64,000 nucleotides of DNA from Bradyrhizobium aeschynomenes (lineage in GTDB: Bacteria > Pseudomonadota > Alphaproteobacteria > Rhizobiales > Xanthobacteraceae). How positions within the stretch are numbered: position 1 is the first letter of the stretch; each line of letters starts with the position of its first letter. The stretch spans positions 186,001 to 250,000 of the forward strand of contig NZ_JABFDM010000005.1 in assembly GCF_013178945.1 (NCBI RefSeq), given 5' to 3'. The notes under the pieces were generated by a model. The model was not told where the DNA came from, did no database searches, and saw nothing but the letters and a program-made list of their open reading frames with translations. Positions 7,370 to 16,425 of the stretch are shown here, in pieces. A program made the position numbers and the translations under genes.

Positions 7370-7878
7370 GCGATGACCTCAGCGACGAACGCATCGAGGT
7401 CGCCGCCGGCGAACAGGAAGCCGGGCAGGCCGGCGGCTTCCGCGGCCGCGATGTCGGAGGCGCGGTCGCCGATCACGAAGCTGCCCTCGCGCCTGATCGG
7501 CCAGTGCCGCATCAGGTCGAGGATCATGCCCGGAGCCGGCTTGCGCCAGGGATGCTCGCGCAGATATTGCGCGACGGAGCCCTCGGTGTGGTACGGGCAA
7601 TAGCGGATGTCGTCGATCCTAGCGCCCTGCGCCGCAAGCTCGGCCTGCATCCACTCGTGCAGGCTGAGCACGTCGTCCTCGCTGAACAGCCCGCGCGCGA
7701 CGCCGGATTGGTTGGTGAACAGGAAGACGTGATAACCGGCCTCATTGAGCCGCCGGATCGCAGACGCCACGTTCGGCATCCAGCGGATGCGCTCGGGCGA
7801 GCCGATGTAGTTGTCGTCATGATTGATGACGCCGTCGCGGTCGAGAAACGCCGCCGGCTTCAGGGGAGCGGTGGTCAT
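7351..7878 (-). CDS. gmhB: D-glycero-D-manno-heptose 1,7-bisphosphate 7-phosphatase
   Basis: A 175-aa HAD phosphatase removing the 7-phosphate from heptose bisphosphate in ADP-heptose synthesis. It has the nucleophile motif DRDGV (Asp13, Asp15), TNQSG (55-59), CPYH (94-97) and the WRKPAPGM loop. In E. coli GmhB a structural zinc is held by a CxH..CxC set; here the CxC is replaced (HPW) and CPH reads CPY, so the zinc site seems lost. It directly abuts gmhA (stop of gmhA next to its start region) and overlaps the convergent glycosyltransferase by 19 bp. Confidence 0.88.
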   Translation of the reverse strand: MTTAPLKPAAFLDRDGVINHDDNYIGSPERIRWMPNVASAIRRLNEAGYHVFLFTNQSGVARGLFSEDDVLSLHEWMQAELAAQGARIDDIRYCPYHTEGSVAQYLREHPWRKPAPGMILDLMRHWPIRREGSFVIGDRASDIAAAEAAGLPGFLFAGGDLDAFVAEVIAQTSRR

Positions 7879-8475
7879 CTAGGTCTCGTCCCGCATCAGC
7901 GCCGCCTCGATCGCCTCGCAGATGCCGTGCGCGGTGGCGAGGTGGATCTGCTGGATCAGCGGCGTATCGTCGCTCGGCGCGACCAGCAGCTCGTCGCAGA
8001 GATCGCCCATCGAAAGGCCCTTGGTGCCGGTGAAGCCGATCGTGACCAGCCCGCGCTCGCGCGCCTTGCGCAGCGCATTGAGGATGCTCGGCGAGCGGCC
8101 GGAGGTCGAGATCGCCAGCAGCACGTCGTCCCGTGCGCCGAGCCCCTCGACCTGGCGGGCGAAGATCTGATCGAAGCCATAATCGTTGCCGATCGCGGTC
8201 AGCGCCGAGGTGTCGGTGGTCAGCGCGATCGCGGCATAAGCGGGCCGCTCCTGCTTGTAGCGGCCGACGATCTCGGCGGCGATGTGCTGCGCGTCCGCCG
8301 CGCTGCCGCCATTGCCGACGATCAGGAGCTTGTGGCCGCCGCGTAGCGCCGCGATGATGGTCGCAGCAATCCGCTCCGCGCTGGCCAGCATTGCAGCGTC
8401 ACCAGCCGCGCGCTCCATCGCCGCGCGGGAGCGGGCGAGGTGGGTCGCGATCAGGCTGTCCGGTGCGTGGGTCAC
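7879..8475 (-). CDS. gmhA: Sedoheptulose-7-phosphate isomerase
   Basis: About 198 aa. A SIS-domain isomerase converting sedoheptulose 7-phosphate to D-glycero-D-manno-heptose 7-phosphate, first step of the ADP-heptose pathway. It has GNGGSAADAQH followed by the acidic residue of HIAAEI, and STSGRSPS. GTG 8475 gives the usual family length; a start at 8592 would add 39 residues that overlap waaF and look unstructured. It lies between waaF and gmhB on the same strand. A second, divergent SIS enzyme lies at 55715. Confidence 0.88.
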   Translation of the reverse strand: MTHAPDSLIATHLARSRAAMERAAGDAAMLASAERIAATIIAALRGGHKLLIVGNGGSAADAQHIAAEIVGRYKQERPAYAAIALTTDTSALTAIGNDYGFDQIFARQVEGLGARDDVLLAISTSGRSPSILNALRKARERGLVTIGFTGTKGLSMGDLCDELLVAPSDDTPLIQQIHLATAHGICEAIEAALMRDET

Positions 8476-8533
8476 GATGATGGCTCGGGGCGGCGATGGG
8501 GCTGGTGTATGGGGCGCGATGCCCCAGCGCAAG

Positions 8534-9598
8534 CTAGGGCGCGACCGGGATCGCCGCGTCAGCCAGCACGCGCTGGGCGATGGCGGCGACATCGGTGGCC
8601 GGGATGTCGCGCATGCAGCGATGGTCGTTCATCCGGCAGACCGGGCGGTGGCAGGGCTGGCAGGGCACCTGGGTCTTGGTCTGCACGGTCGCGGCCAGGC
8701 CGTTCAGCGGCGCCCAGTGGTACGGGCTGGTAGGGCCGAAGATGCCCATGGTCGGCGTGCCCAATGCCGCGGCGATGTGCATCAGCCCCGAATCATTGGA
8801 GATGGCGACACCGGCGGCGGCCATGGCCAGGATGCCGTTGCGCAGATCGGTTCCGGTCAGGTCACGGACTCCAGGGCCGCCGGCGGCGACGATCTCGGCG
8901 GCAAGTCCTTTCTCGCCGGGGCCGCCGACCACCCAGACGTCGAGACCGGCTTCGAGCAGCAACCGGGCGGCCTCGCCGTAGAACGGCCAGCGCTTGGCGG
9001 CGCCGACAGACCCCGGCGCCAGGGCGACGGCCGGCCGGTTCCCCAGGCCATTGGCCTCGCGCCAGCGCGCGACGTCCCCCGGCGGCACCCGCAGTTGCGG
9101 CACCGGCCATTCCGGCGGCAGCGGCGCGCCGTCGGGCAAGGCGAGGGCGGCGTTCTTGTCGATGAAGCGGGGCAGCGCCTTCTCGCCCCAGCGCCAACAA
9201 TTCAACAACCCGAACCTGATCTCGCCGACGAAGCCGACGCGTTCGGGGACGCCGGCAAGGGCGGGCGCCAGCGCCGATTTCCAGGTTCGCGGCATCACCA
9301 GCACGGTCCGGTAGTGGCGCTCGCGCAACAGGCTGGCGAGCTGCCACTGCCGGCCGAGCGCCAGCCGGCTGCGCGGCAGGTCCCAGACGATGCCGGCGCG
9401 GACCCCGGGCATGTAATCGACCAATGGCGCGCACAACGAGGTGACCAGCAGGTCCACCGGGCGATTCGGCCAGCGCTCCTTGAGCACCCGCACCACGGTG
9501 TGGCCGCGGACGAAGTCGCCGATCCACATATAGGGAATGATCAGGATCGGGCTGGTGTCCGCCGTGTCGACCTCGATCTTGGACGAATTCAAGTTCAT
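8534..9598 (-). CDS. waaF: ADP-heptose:LPS heptosyltransferase II
   Basis: A 354-aa GT-B glycosyltransferase of the GT9 family, adding L-glycero-D-manno-heptose to the LPS inner core at the cytoplasmic face. Family marks are ILIIPYMWIGDF near the N-terminus, LAPGSVGAAKRWP in the middle, SNDSGLMHIAAALGTP in the donor site and TSPYHWAPL. The C-terminal Cys-rich CQPCHRPVC..RCM is common in WaaF. It starts the minus-strand waaF-gmhA-gmhB run, divergent from hldD, so the whole heptose pathway is fed from one intergenic region. Confidence 0.9.
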   Translation of the reverse strand: MNLNSSKIEVDTADTSPILIIPYMWIGDFVRGHTVVRVLKERWPNRPVDLLVTSLCAPLVDYMPGVRAGIVWDLPRSRLALGRQWQLASLLRERHYRTVLVMPRTWKSALAPALAGVPERVGFVGEIRFGLLNCWRWGEKALPRFIDKNAALALPDGAPLPPEWPVPQLRVPPGDVARWREANGLGNRPAVALAPGSVGAAKRWPFYGEAARLLLEAGLDVWVVGGPGEKGLAAEIVAAGGPGVRDLTGTDLRNGILAMAAAGVAISNDSGLMHIAAALGTPTMGIFGPTSPYHWAPLNGLAATVQTKTQVPCQPCHRPVCRMNDHRCMRDIPATDVAAIAQRVLADAAIPVAP

Positions 9599-9747
9599 TC
9601 TTTGACTGCCTGGCTCCGCGGCGCTGGTAGCCGCTCGGCCGCCGCAGGTAAAGTGGGCCGGATCCGGCCGTCACCAAAGCGCTTACACTTTCCCCCCGCA
9701 TGCGCTACGCGAGGGCCGGGTTTTTCGGGATCAGGACGGGTTGCGCA

Positions 9748-10728
9748 ATGTTGCTGGTGACCGGCGGCGCCGGCTTTATCGGATCGAATCTGGTCGCGGC
9801 GCTGAACGACGCCGGCCAAACCGACGTCGTCGTCTGCGACACGCTCGGCAGCGAGGGCAAGTGGCGCAATCTGGCCAAGCGGCAGCTGGCGGATGTCGTG
9901 CCGCCATCCGAGCTTGCCGAATGGCTCAGAGGCCGCCGGCTCGACGCCGTCCTGCACATGGGCGCCATCTCCGCCACCACGGTCACCGACGGCGATCTCG
10001 TGATGGAACGCAATTTTCGCAGCTCGCTGCAGCTGCTCGACTGGTGCACGGCCAACCTGACGCCGTTCATCTACGCGTCCTCGGCGGCCACCTATGGCGA
10101 TGGCGCGCAGGGATTCGACGATGATCCCTCGCTCGCGGCGCTCAAGACCCTGCGGCCGATGAACCTCTATGGCTGGAGCAAGCATCTGTTCGACATGGCG
10201 GTCGCAGCGCGCGCCGCGCGCGGCGAGCGGCTGCCGCCGCAATATGCCGGTCTGAAGTTCTTCAACGTGTTCGGTCCCAACGAGTACCACAAGGGGTCGA
10301 TGATGAGCGTGCTGACGCGCCGCTTCGACGACATCAAGGCCGGGCACACCCTGCAGCTGTTCAAGTCGCATCGAGAGGGGATCGCCGACGGCGACCAGCG
10401 CCGCGATTTCATCCATGTCGACGACGTCGTGCGTGTGATGCTGTGGCTCCTCGCCTCGCCATCGGTCTCCGGCCTGTTCAACGTCGGCACCGGCCAGGCG
10501 CGCAGCTTCAAGGACATGATGCTGGCGGCCTATGCGACGATCGGAACGACGCCCCGGATCGAGTACGTAGACATGCCCGAGGCGATTCGCGGCAGCTACC
10601 AGTATTTCACCCAGAGCAAGGTCGACCGCCTCGTGGCGGCCGGCTACAACGGCGGCTTCACGCCGCTCGAGGATGCGGTCGCCGGCTATGTCCGGGACTA
10701 CCTCGATTCCGCCGACCGCTTCCGCTAG
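9748..10728 (+). CDS. hldD: ADP-L-glycero-D-manno-heptose 6-epimerase
   Basis: A 326-aa SDR epimerase that inverts C6 of ADP-D-glycero-D-manno-heptose, giving the donor used by WaaF. It begins MLLVTGGAGFIGSN, carries YASSAATYG and the YGWSK catalytic Tyr/Lys, and has the family's KFFNVFGPNEYHKG. ATG 9748 (GACGGG 7 nt upstream) puts the Rossmann motif at the N-terminus as usual; 9700 would add 16 residues. It is 38 bp before hldE. Confidence 0.93.
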   Translation: MLLVTGGAGFIGSNLVAALNDAGQTDVVVCDTLGSEGKWRNLAKRQLADVVPPSELAEWLRGRRLDAVLHMGAISATTVTDGDLVMERNFRSSLQLLDWCTANLTPFIYASSAATYGDGAQGFDDDPSLAALKTLRPMNLYGWSKHLFDMAVAARAARGERLPPQYAGLKFFNVFGPNEYHKGSMMSVLTRRFDDIKAGHTLQLFKSHREGIADGDQRRDFIHVDDVVRVMLWLLASPSVSGLFNVGTGQARSFKDMMLAAYATIGTTPRIEYVDMPEAIRGSYQYFTQSKVDRLVAAGYNGGFTPLEDAVAGYVRDYLDSADRFR

Positions 10729-10766
10729 ACGCCCACATTGAACCACCTGCACCGAGACTGCCGCTG

Positions 10767-12239
10767 ATGTTCGACTTCGACGATCTCTCGCAAGCGATCG
10801 CCCGCCAGACGGTGCTATGCGTCGGTGACCTGATGCTGGACGAGTTCGTCTACGGCGAGGTCTCGCGGATTTCACCCGAGGCGCCTGCGCCTGTGATCGC
10901 GGTCCGGCGCAGCGAGATCAATATCGGCGGCGCCGGCAATGTCGCGCGCAACATTGCCGCGCTCGGCGCCCGCTGCATCTTCGTCGGCCTGATCGGCCAG
11001 GACTCGGCCGGCGACCAGCTCGGGGCCGAGCTCGCCAAGGAGGCGGGTATCGAAAGCGTGCTGGTGCGCGATCCGTCGCGGCCGACCACCCGCAAGGTGC
11101 GCTTCGTGTCCGAGCATTTCTCCACGCACATGCTGCGCGCGGACTGGGAGCGCGCCGCCCCGGCATCGGGTGAGATCGAACAGAAGCTGATTGCGGCCAT
11201 CCTGCCATTGCTTGCGCGTGCCGACATCGTGCTGCTGTCGGACTACGCCAAGGGCGTGTTGACGGCGCGCGTCTTGCGCAACGTGATCGACGCGGCGCGC
11301 AAGGCCGGCAAGCGCGTGATCGTCGATCCCAAGAGCGCCAATCTCGCGATCTACCGCGGCGCCAGCGTGCTGACGCCGAACCGCAAGGAGTTTTCCGAAG
11401 CGACCCGAAGCCGCGCCGAAACGGAGCAGGAGATTGCGGTCGCGGCGCAGGATGCGATCTATCTCGCGGACTGCGAGGCGATCCTGGTCACCCAGAGCGA
11501 GCGCGGCATGACGCTGGTGCCTCGGCAGGCCAACCCGATTCACGTGCCGGCCTACCCGGTCAAGGTGCGCGACGTCTCCGGCGCCGGCGACACCGTGGTG
11601 GCCGTTCTCGCCGCGACGCTGGCGGCCGGAGCCGGCTGGGAGGACGCTTTGCGGATGGCGAGTGCGGCAGCGGCGGTGGCCGTCAGCAAGCAGGGCACAG
11701 CCAGCGTGACCTCGGCTGAGCTCCGCCGGAAGATTCTGCCGCATGCCTATCGTGCGGCCGAGGAGAAAATCATCGAGAGCGATAGCGAGCTCGCGGCTCG
11801 CGTCGCGGCCTGGCGAGGCGAGGGCCTGCGCGTCGGCTTCACCAATGGCTGTTTCGATATTCTGCATCCGGGCCATGTGAAGGTGCTGACGGCGGCGCGG
11901 GCCGCCTGCGACCGCCTGGTGGTCGGACTGAACAGCGATGCCTCGGTCAAGCGGCTGAAGGGCGAGAGCCGGCCCGTGCAGGATGAGCGGGCCCGCGCCG
12001 AGGTGCTGGCTGCGCTGGAGGCCGTGGATCTGGTCGCCATCTTCGCCGAGGATACGCCGCTGCGCCTGATCGAGCTGGTGCGGCCGAGCGTGCTGGTCAA
12101 GGGCGGCGACTACACGCGCGAGCAGGTCGTCGGACACGAGGTCGTCGAAGCGGCGGGCGGCGAGGTGATCCTGATCGACATCCTCAGGGGACACAGCACG
12201 ACTGCGCTGGTGGACCGCGCCCGGAGCGAGGTGCGATGA
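10767..12239 (+). CDS. hldE: Bifunctional heptose 7-phosphate kinase / heptose 1-phosphate adenylyltransferase
   Basis: A 490-aa enzyme with canonical domain order: PfkB kinase (1 to ~320, DVSGAGDT at 269-276) then a nucleotidyltransferase (~355-490, GCFDILHPGH with His367 and His370). It phosphorylates heptose 7-phosphate at C1 and, after GmhB, transfers AMP to make ADP-heptose. The length is close to E. coli HldE. An open frame extends upstream to 10443 but lies inside hldD. Its stop overlaps the ligase start (ATGA). Compare the domain-swapped relative at 58099-59586. Confidence 0.94.
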   Translation: MFDFDDLSQAIARQTVLCVGDLMLDEFVYGEVSRISPEAPAPVIAVRRSEINIGGAGNVARNIAALGARCIFVGLIGQDSAGDQLGAELAKEAGIESVLVRDPSRPTTRKVRFVSEHFSTHMLRADWERAAPASGEIEQKLIAAILPLLARADIVLLSDYAKGVLTARVLRNVIDAARKAGKRVIVDPKSANLAIYRGASVLTPNRKEFSEATRSRAETEQEIAVAAQDAIYLADCEAILVTQSERGMTLVPRQANPIHVPAYPVKVRDVSGAGDTVVAVLAATLAAGAGWEDALRMASAAAAVAVSKQGTASVTSAELRRKILPHAYRAAEEKIIESDSELAARVAAWRGEGLRVGFTNGCFDILHPGHVKVLTAARAACDRLVVGLNSDASVKRLKGESRPVQDERARAEVLAALEAVDLVAIFAEDTPLRLIELVRPSVLVKGGDYTREQVVGHEVVEAAGGEVILIDILRGHSTTALVDRARSEVR

Positions 12240-13519
12240 GCGCGCTCGCAGGTCATCCCGGCCCGGCGCTGCTGGCGCGCCGGTGGCGCGATCCCGCGGC
12301 GTGGCGCACCACCGTCGACGTCGTGGCGATACTGCTGGCGGCGTCGCTGCCATGGTCGACATCGCTGGTGTCGATCCTCGGCGTCGTCATGCTGATCACG
12401 ATGGTGCCGTATCTCGATTTCGAGCGCCTGCTGAAGATTCTGAAGCAGCCGATCTCGCTGGCGCCGATCGCGCTGTTCGTGCTGGCCTTGGTCGGGACCT
12501 TGTGGTCTGACGCAGCCTGGGGCACGCGGCTCTACGCGGTCGGGCCGGCAGCCAAGCTCCTGGTGCTGCCGGCACTGCTCTATCACTTCCAGCGCTCCGA
12601 GCGTGGCCTGTGGGTGTTCTCCGCCTTTCTCGCCTCCTGCGTGCTGATGGTCGTGATGTCGACCGCGGTCGCGTTCAATCCGGCGCTGGCGCTCAAGGCC
12701 AATGCCGATCGCGGCATCTTCGTGAAGAACTACATCGACCAGGGCCAGGAATTCTCGCTCTGCGCCGTCGCGCTGGCCTATCCCATCGCGCAGCTGCTGC
12801 GCGCCCGCCGCTTCGTGCCGGCCAGCGTTCTCACCGCGATCATGTTCGCCTTCCTGGCCAACATGATCTTCATCGTCGTCTCGCGCACCGCGCTGGTAAC
12901 GATTCCGATTCTGCTCGCCGTGTTCGGGTTGATCCACCTGAAATGGCGCGCCAACCTCATGATCGCCGTCAGCGCGCTCGTGCTTGCTCTGGCCGCCTGG
13001 TTCGTCTCGCCGCAATTGCAGAGCAAGGTCGCGACCTTCACGACGCAGTATCAGGACTACCGGAACGATCGCGGGGTCACGTCGATCGGCGAGCGGCTGG
13101 AGTTCTGGCGCAAGTCCCTGCGCTTCTTCGCCGATGCCCCGCTGATCGGGCACGGCTCGGGCTCCACGCGGCATCTGTTCGAGCTGGCCGCGAGCGGCCG
13201 CACGGATCTCGCCGGCAGCACCGTGGTCGGCAATCCGCACAACCAGACGCTCAACGTCGCCGTCCAATGGGGGACGCTCGGGGTCGTCATTCTCTATGCG
13301 ATGTGGGCTGCTCATCTGCTGCTGTTCCGCGGCGATGGTCTCGTGCCGTGGATCGGGCTTCTCGTGGTCGTGCAGAACATCTTCACTTCGCTGTTCAACT
13401 CCCACATCTTCGATTTTCACGAGGGATGGATGTACGTGATCGGCGTCGGCGTGGCCGGCGGCATGGTGCTGCGATCACGGACGAAGCCGGACGTGGCGCA
13501 GGGGCCGCTCGCGCCATGA
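12236..13519 (+). CDS. waaL: O-antigen ligase family protein
   Basis: A 427-aa polytopic membrane protein with about ten to twelve helices and the Wzy_C/O-antigen ligase signature: a large periplasmic loop with SIGERLEFWRKSL, PLIGHGSGS and NPHNQTLNVAVQWG. WaaL joins undecaprenyl-linked O-antigen to lipid A-core in the periplasm. Wzy polymerases share the fold, so the ligase assignment rests on position: it follows hldE by an ATGA overlap and precedes the WbpM-like gene by another, inside the core and assembly operon. Confidence 0.75.
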   Translation: MSALAGHPGPALLARRWRDPAAWRTTVDVVAILLAASLPWSTSLVSILGVVMLITMVPYLDFERLLKILKQPISLAPIALFVLALVGTLWSDAAWGTRLYAVGPAAKLLVLPALLYHFQRSERGLWVFSAFLASCVLMVVMSTAVAFNPALALKANADRGIFVKNYIDQGQEFSLCAVALAYPIAQLLRARRFVPASVLTAIMFAFLANMIFIVVSRTALVTIPILLAVFGLIHLKWRANLMIAVSALVLALAAWFVSPQLQSKVATFTTQYQDYRNDRGVTSIGERLEFWRKSLRFFADAPLIGHGSGSTRHLFELAASGRTDLAGSTVVGNPHNQTLNVAVQWGTLGVVILYAMWAAHLLLFRGDGLVPWIGLLVVVQNIFTSLFNSHIFDFHEGWMYVIGVGVAGGMVLRSRTKPDVAQGPLAP

Positions 13520-15429
13520 CACGTCTGTCCCAGCTGACCTCCCGCAACCTGCTGATCGCCGCGCATGACCTTGTGGTCAGCGTCGTCGCGCTGTTCGCGG
13601 CGTTCTACATCCGCTTCGAAGGCGCCAGCACGTTCTGGGAGCGGGTGCCGCTGCTGCTGCAGCTGCTGCCTTACTTCATCGCCTTCAGCTTCGTGGTCTT
13701 CTATTTCTCCAATCTGCTGACGACGAAGTGGCGCTTCATCTCGCTGCCCGATGCCCTCAACATCGTTCGCGTCGCCACCGTGCTGACGCTGGCGCTGCTG
13801 GTGCTCGACTACATCATCGTCGCGCCGAATGTCCGCGGCAGCTTCTTCTTCGGCAAGCTGACGATCATCCTCTATTGGTTCCTGGAGATCTTCGGTCTGA
13901 GCGCACTGCGCTTTGCCTATCGCTATTTCCGCTACACGCGGGTGCGGAGGCATGCGAGGTCCGAGGACGCTGCACCGGCGCTCTTGATCGGGCGTGCCGC
14001 CGATGCCGAGGTCGTGCTGCGGGGCATCGAGAGCGGCGCGGTCAAGCGGATCTGGCCGATCGGGATCCTGTCGCCGTCGATGGCCGATCGTGGACAGCTG
14101 ATCCGCGGCGTTCCCGTGCTCGGCGGCATCGATGACGTGGAGGACGTTGCGGCTGATTTCGCCCGGCGCGAGCGGCCGATCGCGCGCGCGCTGATGATGC
14201 CGACGGCATTCGAGCCAGACTGCCATCCGGAGACCTTTCTGATGCGGGCGCGACGGCTGCGCCTGATCGTCAGCCGCCTGCCGTCGCTGGAGAGCGGCGA
14301 TGCGCCGCGGCTGGCCCCCGTTGCCGTCGAGGATCTCCTGCTGCGGCCGAGCGAGAAGATCGACTACGGCCGGCTGGAGGCGCTGGTGCGGGGCAAAGCG
14401 GTCGTCGTGACCGGCGGTGGCGGCTCGATCGGAGCCGAGATCTGCCAGCGCGTCGTGGCGTTCGGTGCGGCGCGGCTGCTCATTCTCGAGAACTCCGAGC
14501 CGGCACTCTACGCGATCACCGAGGTGCTCGCGGCGGACAGCGAGGCGAATGTCGCCGTCGAGGGCCGCATCGCCGACATCCGCGATCGCGACCGGGTGTT
14601 CGCGCTGGTCGGCGAGTTCAAGCCTGATCTGGTGTTTCACGCCGCCGCGCTGAAGCACGTGCCGATCCTCGAGCGTGACTGGAGCGAGGGCGTCAAGACC
14701 AACATCTTCGGCTCGATCAACGTGGCCGACGCCGCGGTGGCCGCAGGCGCCGAGGCGATGGTGATGATCTCGACCGACAAGGCGATCGAGCCGGTCTCGA
14801 TGCTCGGTCTCACCAAGCGCTTCGCCGAGATGTATTGCCAGGCGCTCGATCGGCAGCTCGCCGAGCGGCCGGCGGGCCGGCCGCCGATGCGGCTGATCTC
14901 GGTGCGGTTCGGCAACGTGCTGGCGTCGAACGGCTCGGTGGTGCCGAAGTTCAAGGCCCAGATCGAGGCCGGAGGTCCGGTGACCGTCACCCACCCGGAC
15001 ATGGTGCGCTACTTCATGACCATCCGCGAGGCTTGCGACCTCGTCATCACCGCGGCGTCGCATGCGCTGGCGCCGCAGCGGCCGGACGTCTCGGTCTATG
15101 TGCTGAACATGGGCCAGCCGGTTCGCATCGTCGAGCTCGCCGAGCGCATGATCCGCCTGTCGGGCCTGCAGCCGGGTTACGACGTCGAGATCAAGTTCAC
15201 CGGCATCCGTCCGGGCGAGCGCCTCAACGAGATCCTGTTTGCCAGCGAGGAGCCGCCGGTCGAGATCGGCGTGGCCGGCGTCATGGCGGCGACGCCGAAC
15301 GAGCCGCCGATGCCGACGCTGAAGGCGTGGATCGCGGCGCTCGATCAGGCGATCACGCGCAACGATCCGGTGACGATCAAGTCGGTGCTGAAGGATGCCG
15401 TCCCGGAGTTCGGCTCAAGCGCCGCCTGA
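13516..15429 (+). CDS. WbpM/CapD-type nucleotide-sugar 4,6-dehydratase
   Basis: A 637-aa protein with four N-terminal membrane helices (~15-140), a CoA-binding-like Rossmann region (~155-290) and a C-terminal SDR catalytic domain (TGGGGSIG 299-306, ISTDKA 418-423, Lys434 in GLTKR). Family members convert UDP-GlcNAc to a 4-keto-6-deoxy sugar for O-antigen residues such as QuiNAc or FucNAc. In typical WbpM the Tyr of YxxxK is Met; the equivalent here appears to be Leu430 (SMLGLTK). It overlaps waaL by ATGA and converges on the WecA-like gene with a 15-bp overlap. Confidence 0.88.
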   Translation: MTRLSQLTSRNLLIAAHDLVVSVVALFAAFYIRFEGASTFWERVPLLLQLLPYFIAFSFVVFYFSNLLTTKWRFISLPDALNIVRVATVLTLALLVLDYIIVAPNVRGSFFFGKLTIILYWFLEIFGLSALRFAYRYFRYTRVRRHARSEDAAPALLIGRAADAEVVLRGIESGAVKRIWPIGILSPSMADRGQLIRGVPVLGGIDDVEDVAADFARRERPIARALMMPTAFEPDCHPETFLMRARRLRLIVSRLPSLESGDAPRLAPVAVEDLLLRPSEKIDYGRLEALVRGKAVVVTGGGGSIGAEICQRVVAFGAARLLILENSEPALYAITEVLAADSEANVAVEGRIADIRDRDRVFALVGEFKPDLVFHAAALKHVPILERDWSEGVKTNIFGSINVADAAVAAGAEAMVMISTDKAIEPVSMLGLTKRFAEMYCQALDRQLAERPAGRPPMRLISVRFGNVLASNGSVVPKFKAQIEAGGPVTVTHPDMVRYFMTIREACDLVITAASHALAPQRPDVSVYVLNMGQPVRIVELAERMIRLSGLQPGYDVEIKFTGIRPGERLNEILFASEEPPVEIGVAGVMAATPNEPPMPTLKAWIAALDQAITRNDPVTIKSVLKDAVPEFGSSAA

Positions 15430-16425
15430 CCGTGGACGCGAAAAACGGCGGAGCATGACAGCAACCGCCGCGAGGCCGGTGACGATCAGAATGGCATCGA
15501 TCGTCATGGAGCCCGACGCGATCGAGACGCCGGCGAGGGCTGCGAGGACGATGTTGAGGACGAACACCTCGCCGACCACGCCGGCGACGGTGAAGCCGTT
15601 GTCGGTGGCGCGCTGGTAGAAATGCGTGCGGTGTGCAGCCCAGAACGGCTCGCGCCGTGCGATGCGCCGCAGCAGGGTTAGGGTGGCATCGACGAGATAA
15701 TACAGCGGCAACAGCAGCGCGGCGGCGACGTATCCCTGCCAGGCCAGATGCAGCAGGCACCAGCCCAGCAGCAGCCCGATCGGCAGGCTTCCGACATCGC
15801 CGAGAAAGACTCTCGCCACTGGACGGTTGAAGGGCGCGAAGCCGAGCATCGCGCCGCCCAGCGCCGCGGCGATTGCGGTCGCCGGCCACGGCAGCCATGC
15901 GGACAAGCCGAACAGGACGAGCGTCACCGTGATCGGCACCGCTTCCGCCACCGTCATCAGGTCGAGCCCGTCCATGAAGTTGACGAGGTTGACGAACCAG
16001 AGGCCGGCAATCAGCAGCAAGCTGCGTTCGAGCGCGAGCGGAATTGGAAACAGCCTGAGATCGTCCGGTGCGGTGAAGACGACCAGGGCGACGGCGAACC
16101 CCTGTAGGACGAATCGCGGCAGCACTGGGATCGGCCTGATGTCGTCGACCAGGCCAATCAGCGCCAGCAACGGCACCGCGATGAACAGCATGAGCAGCGG
16201 TGCAAAGCCCATCACAGAGGCAAACGCACCGCCGACCACGAGCGTCGCGCCGACCACCGCAATGCCGGCGCCTTGCGGCGTCGGAATCTTGTGCGAGGAG
16301 CGCGCATTCGGCCGCGCCAGCGCGTAGCGCTGCAACAGCGGGCGCAGCAGCACGATCAGCACGGCGCACATCGCGGCCGAGAGCAGGGCGATGCCCACGA
16401 GAATGGCGGCGGGATCGGCGATCAT
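15415..16425 (-). CDS. MraY/WecA-family undecaprenyl-phosphate sugar-1-phosphate transferase
   Basis: A 336-aa integral membrane enzyme with about eleven helices that loads the first sugar-1-phosphate onto undecaprenyl phosphate to start O-antigen. Motifs: LVDD (Mg/substrate Asp pair), NFMDGLD, FLGDVGS and the cytoplasmic HRTHFYQRA loop with its His pair. Like WbpL, it pairs naturally with the adjacent WbpM-type dehydratase, which suggests the initiating sugar is a 6-deoxy-HexNAc. Its start overlaps the stop of the upstream glycosyltransferase (16422). Confidence 0.88.
   Translation of the reverse strand: MIADPAAILVGIALLSAAMCAVLIVLLRPLLQRYALARPNARSSHKIPTPQGAGIAVVGATLVVGGAFASVMGFAPLLMLFIAVPLLALIGLVDDIRPIPVLPRFVLQGFAVALVVFTAPDDLRLFPIPLALERSLLLIAGLWFVNLVNFMDGLDLMTVAEAVPITVTLVLFGLSAWLPWPATAIAAALGGAMLGFAPFNRPVARVFLGDVGSLPIGLLLGWCLLHLAWQGYVAAALLLPLYYLVDATLTLLRRIARREPFWAAHRTHFYQRATDNGFTVAGVVGEVFVLNIVLAALAGVSIASGSMTIDAILIVTGLAAVAVMLRRFSRPRSGGA

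Noticed and set aside
9656..9669. 14-bp perfect palindrome GGCCGGATCCGGCC between waaF and hldD
   Set aside because: A palindrome of only G/C-rich tetramers is easily found by chance in this genome, and it has no spacing to a promoter that would make it an operator.
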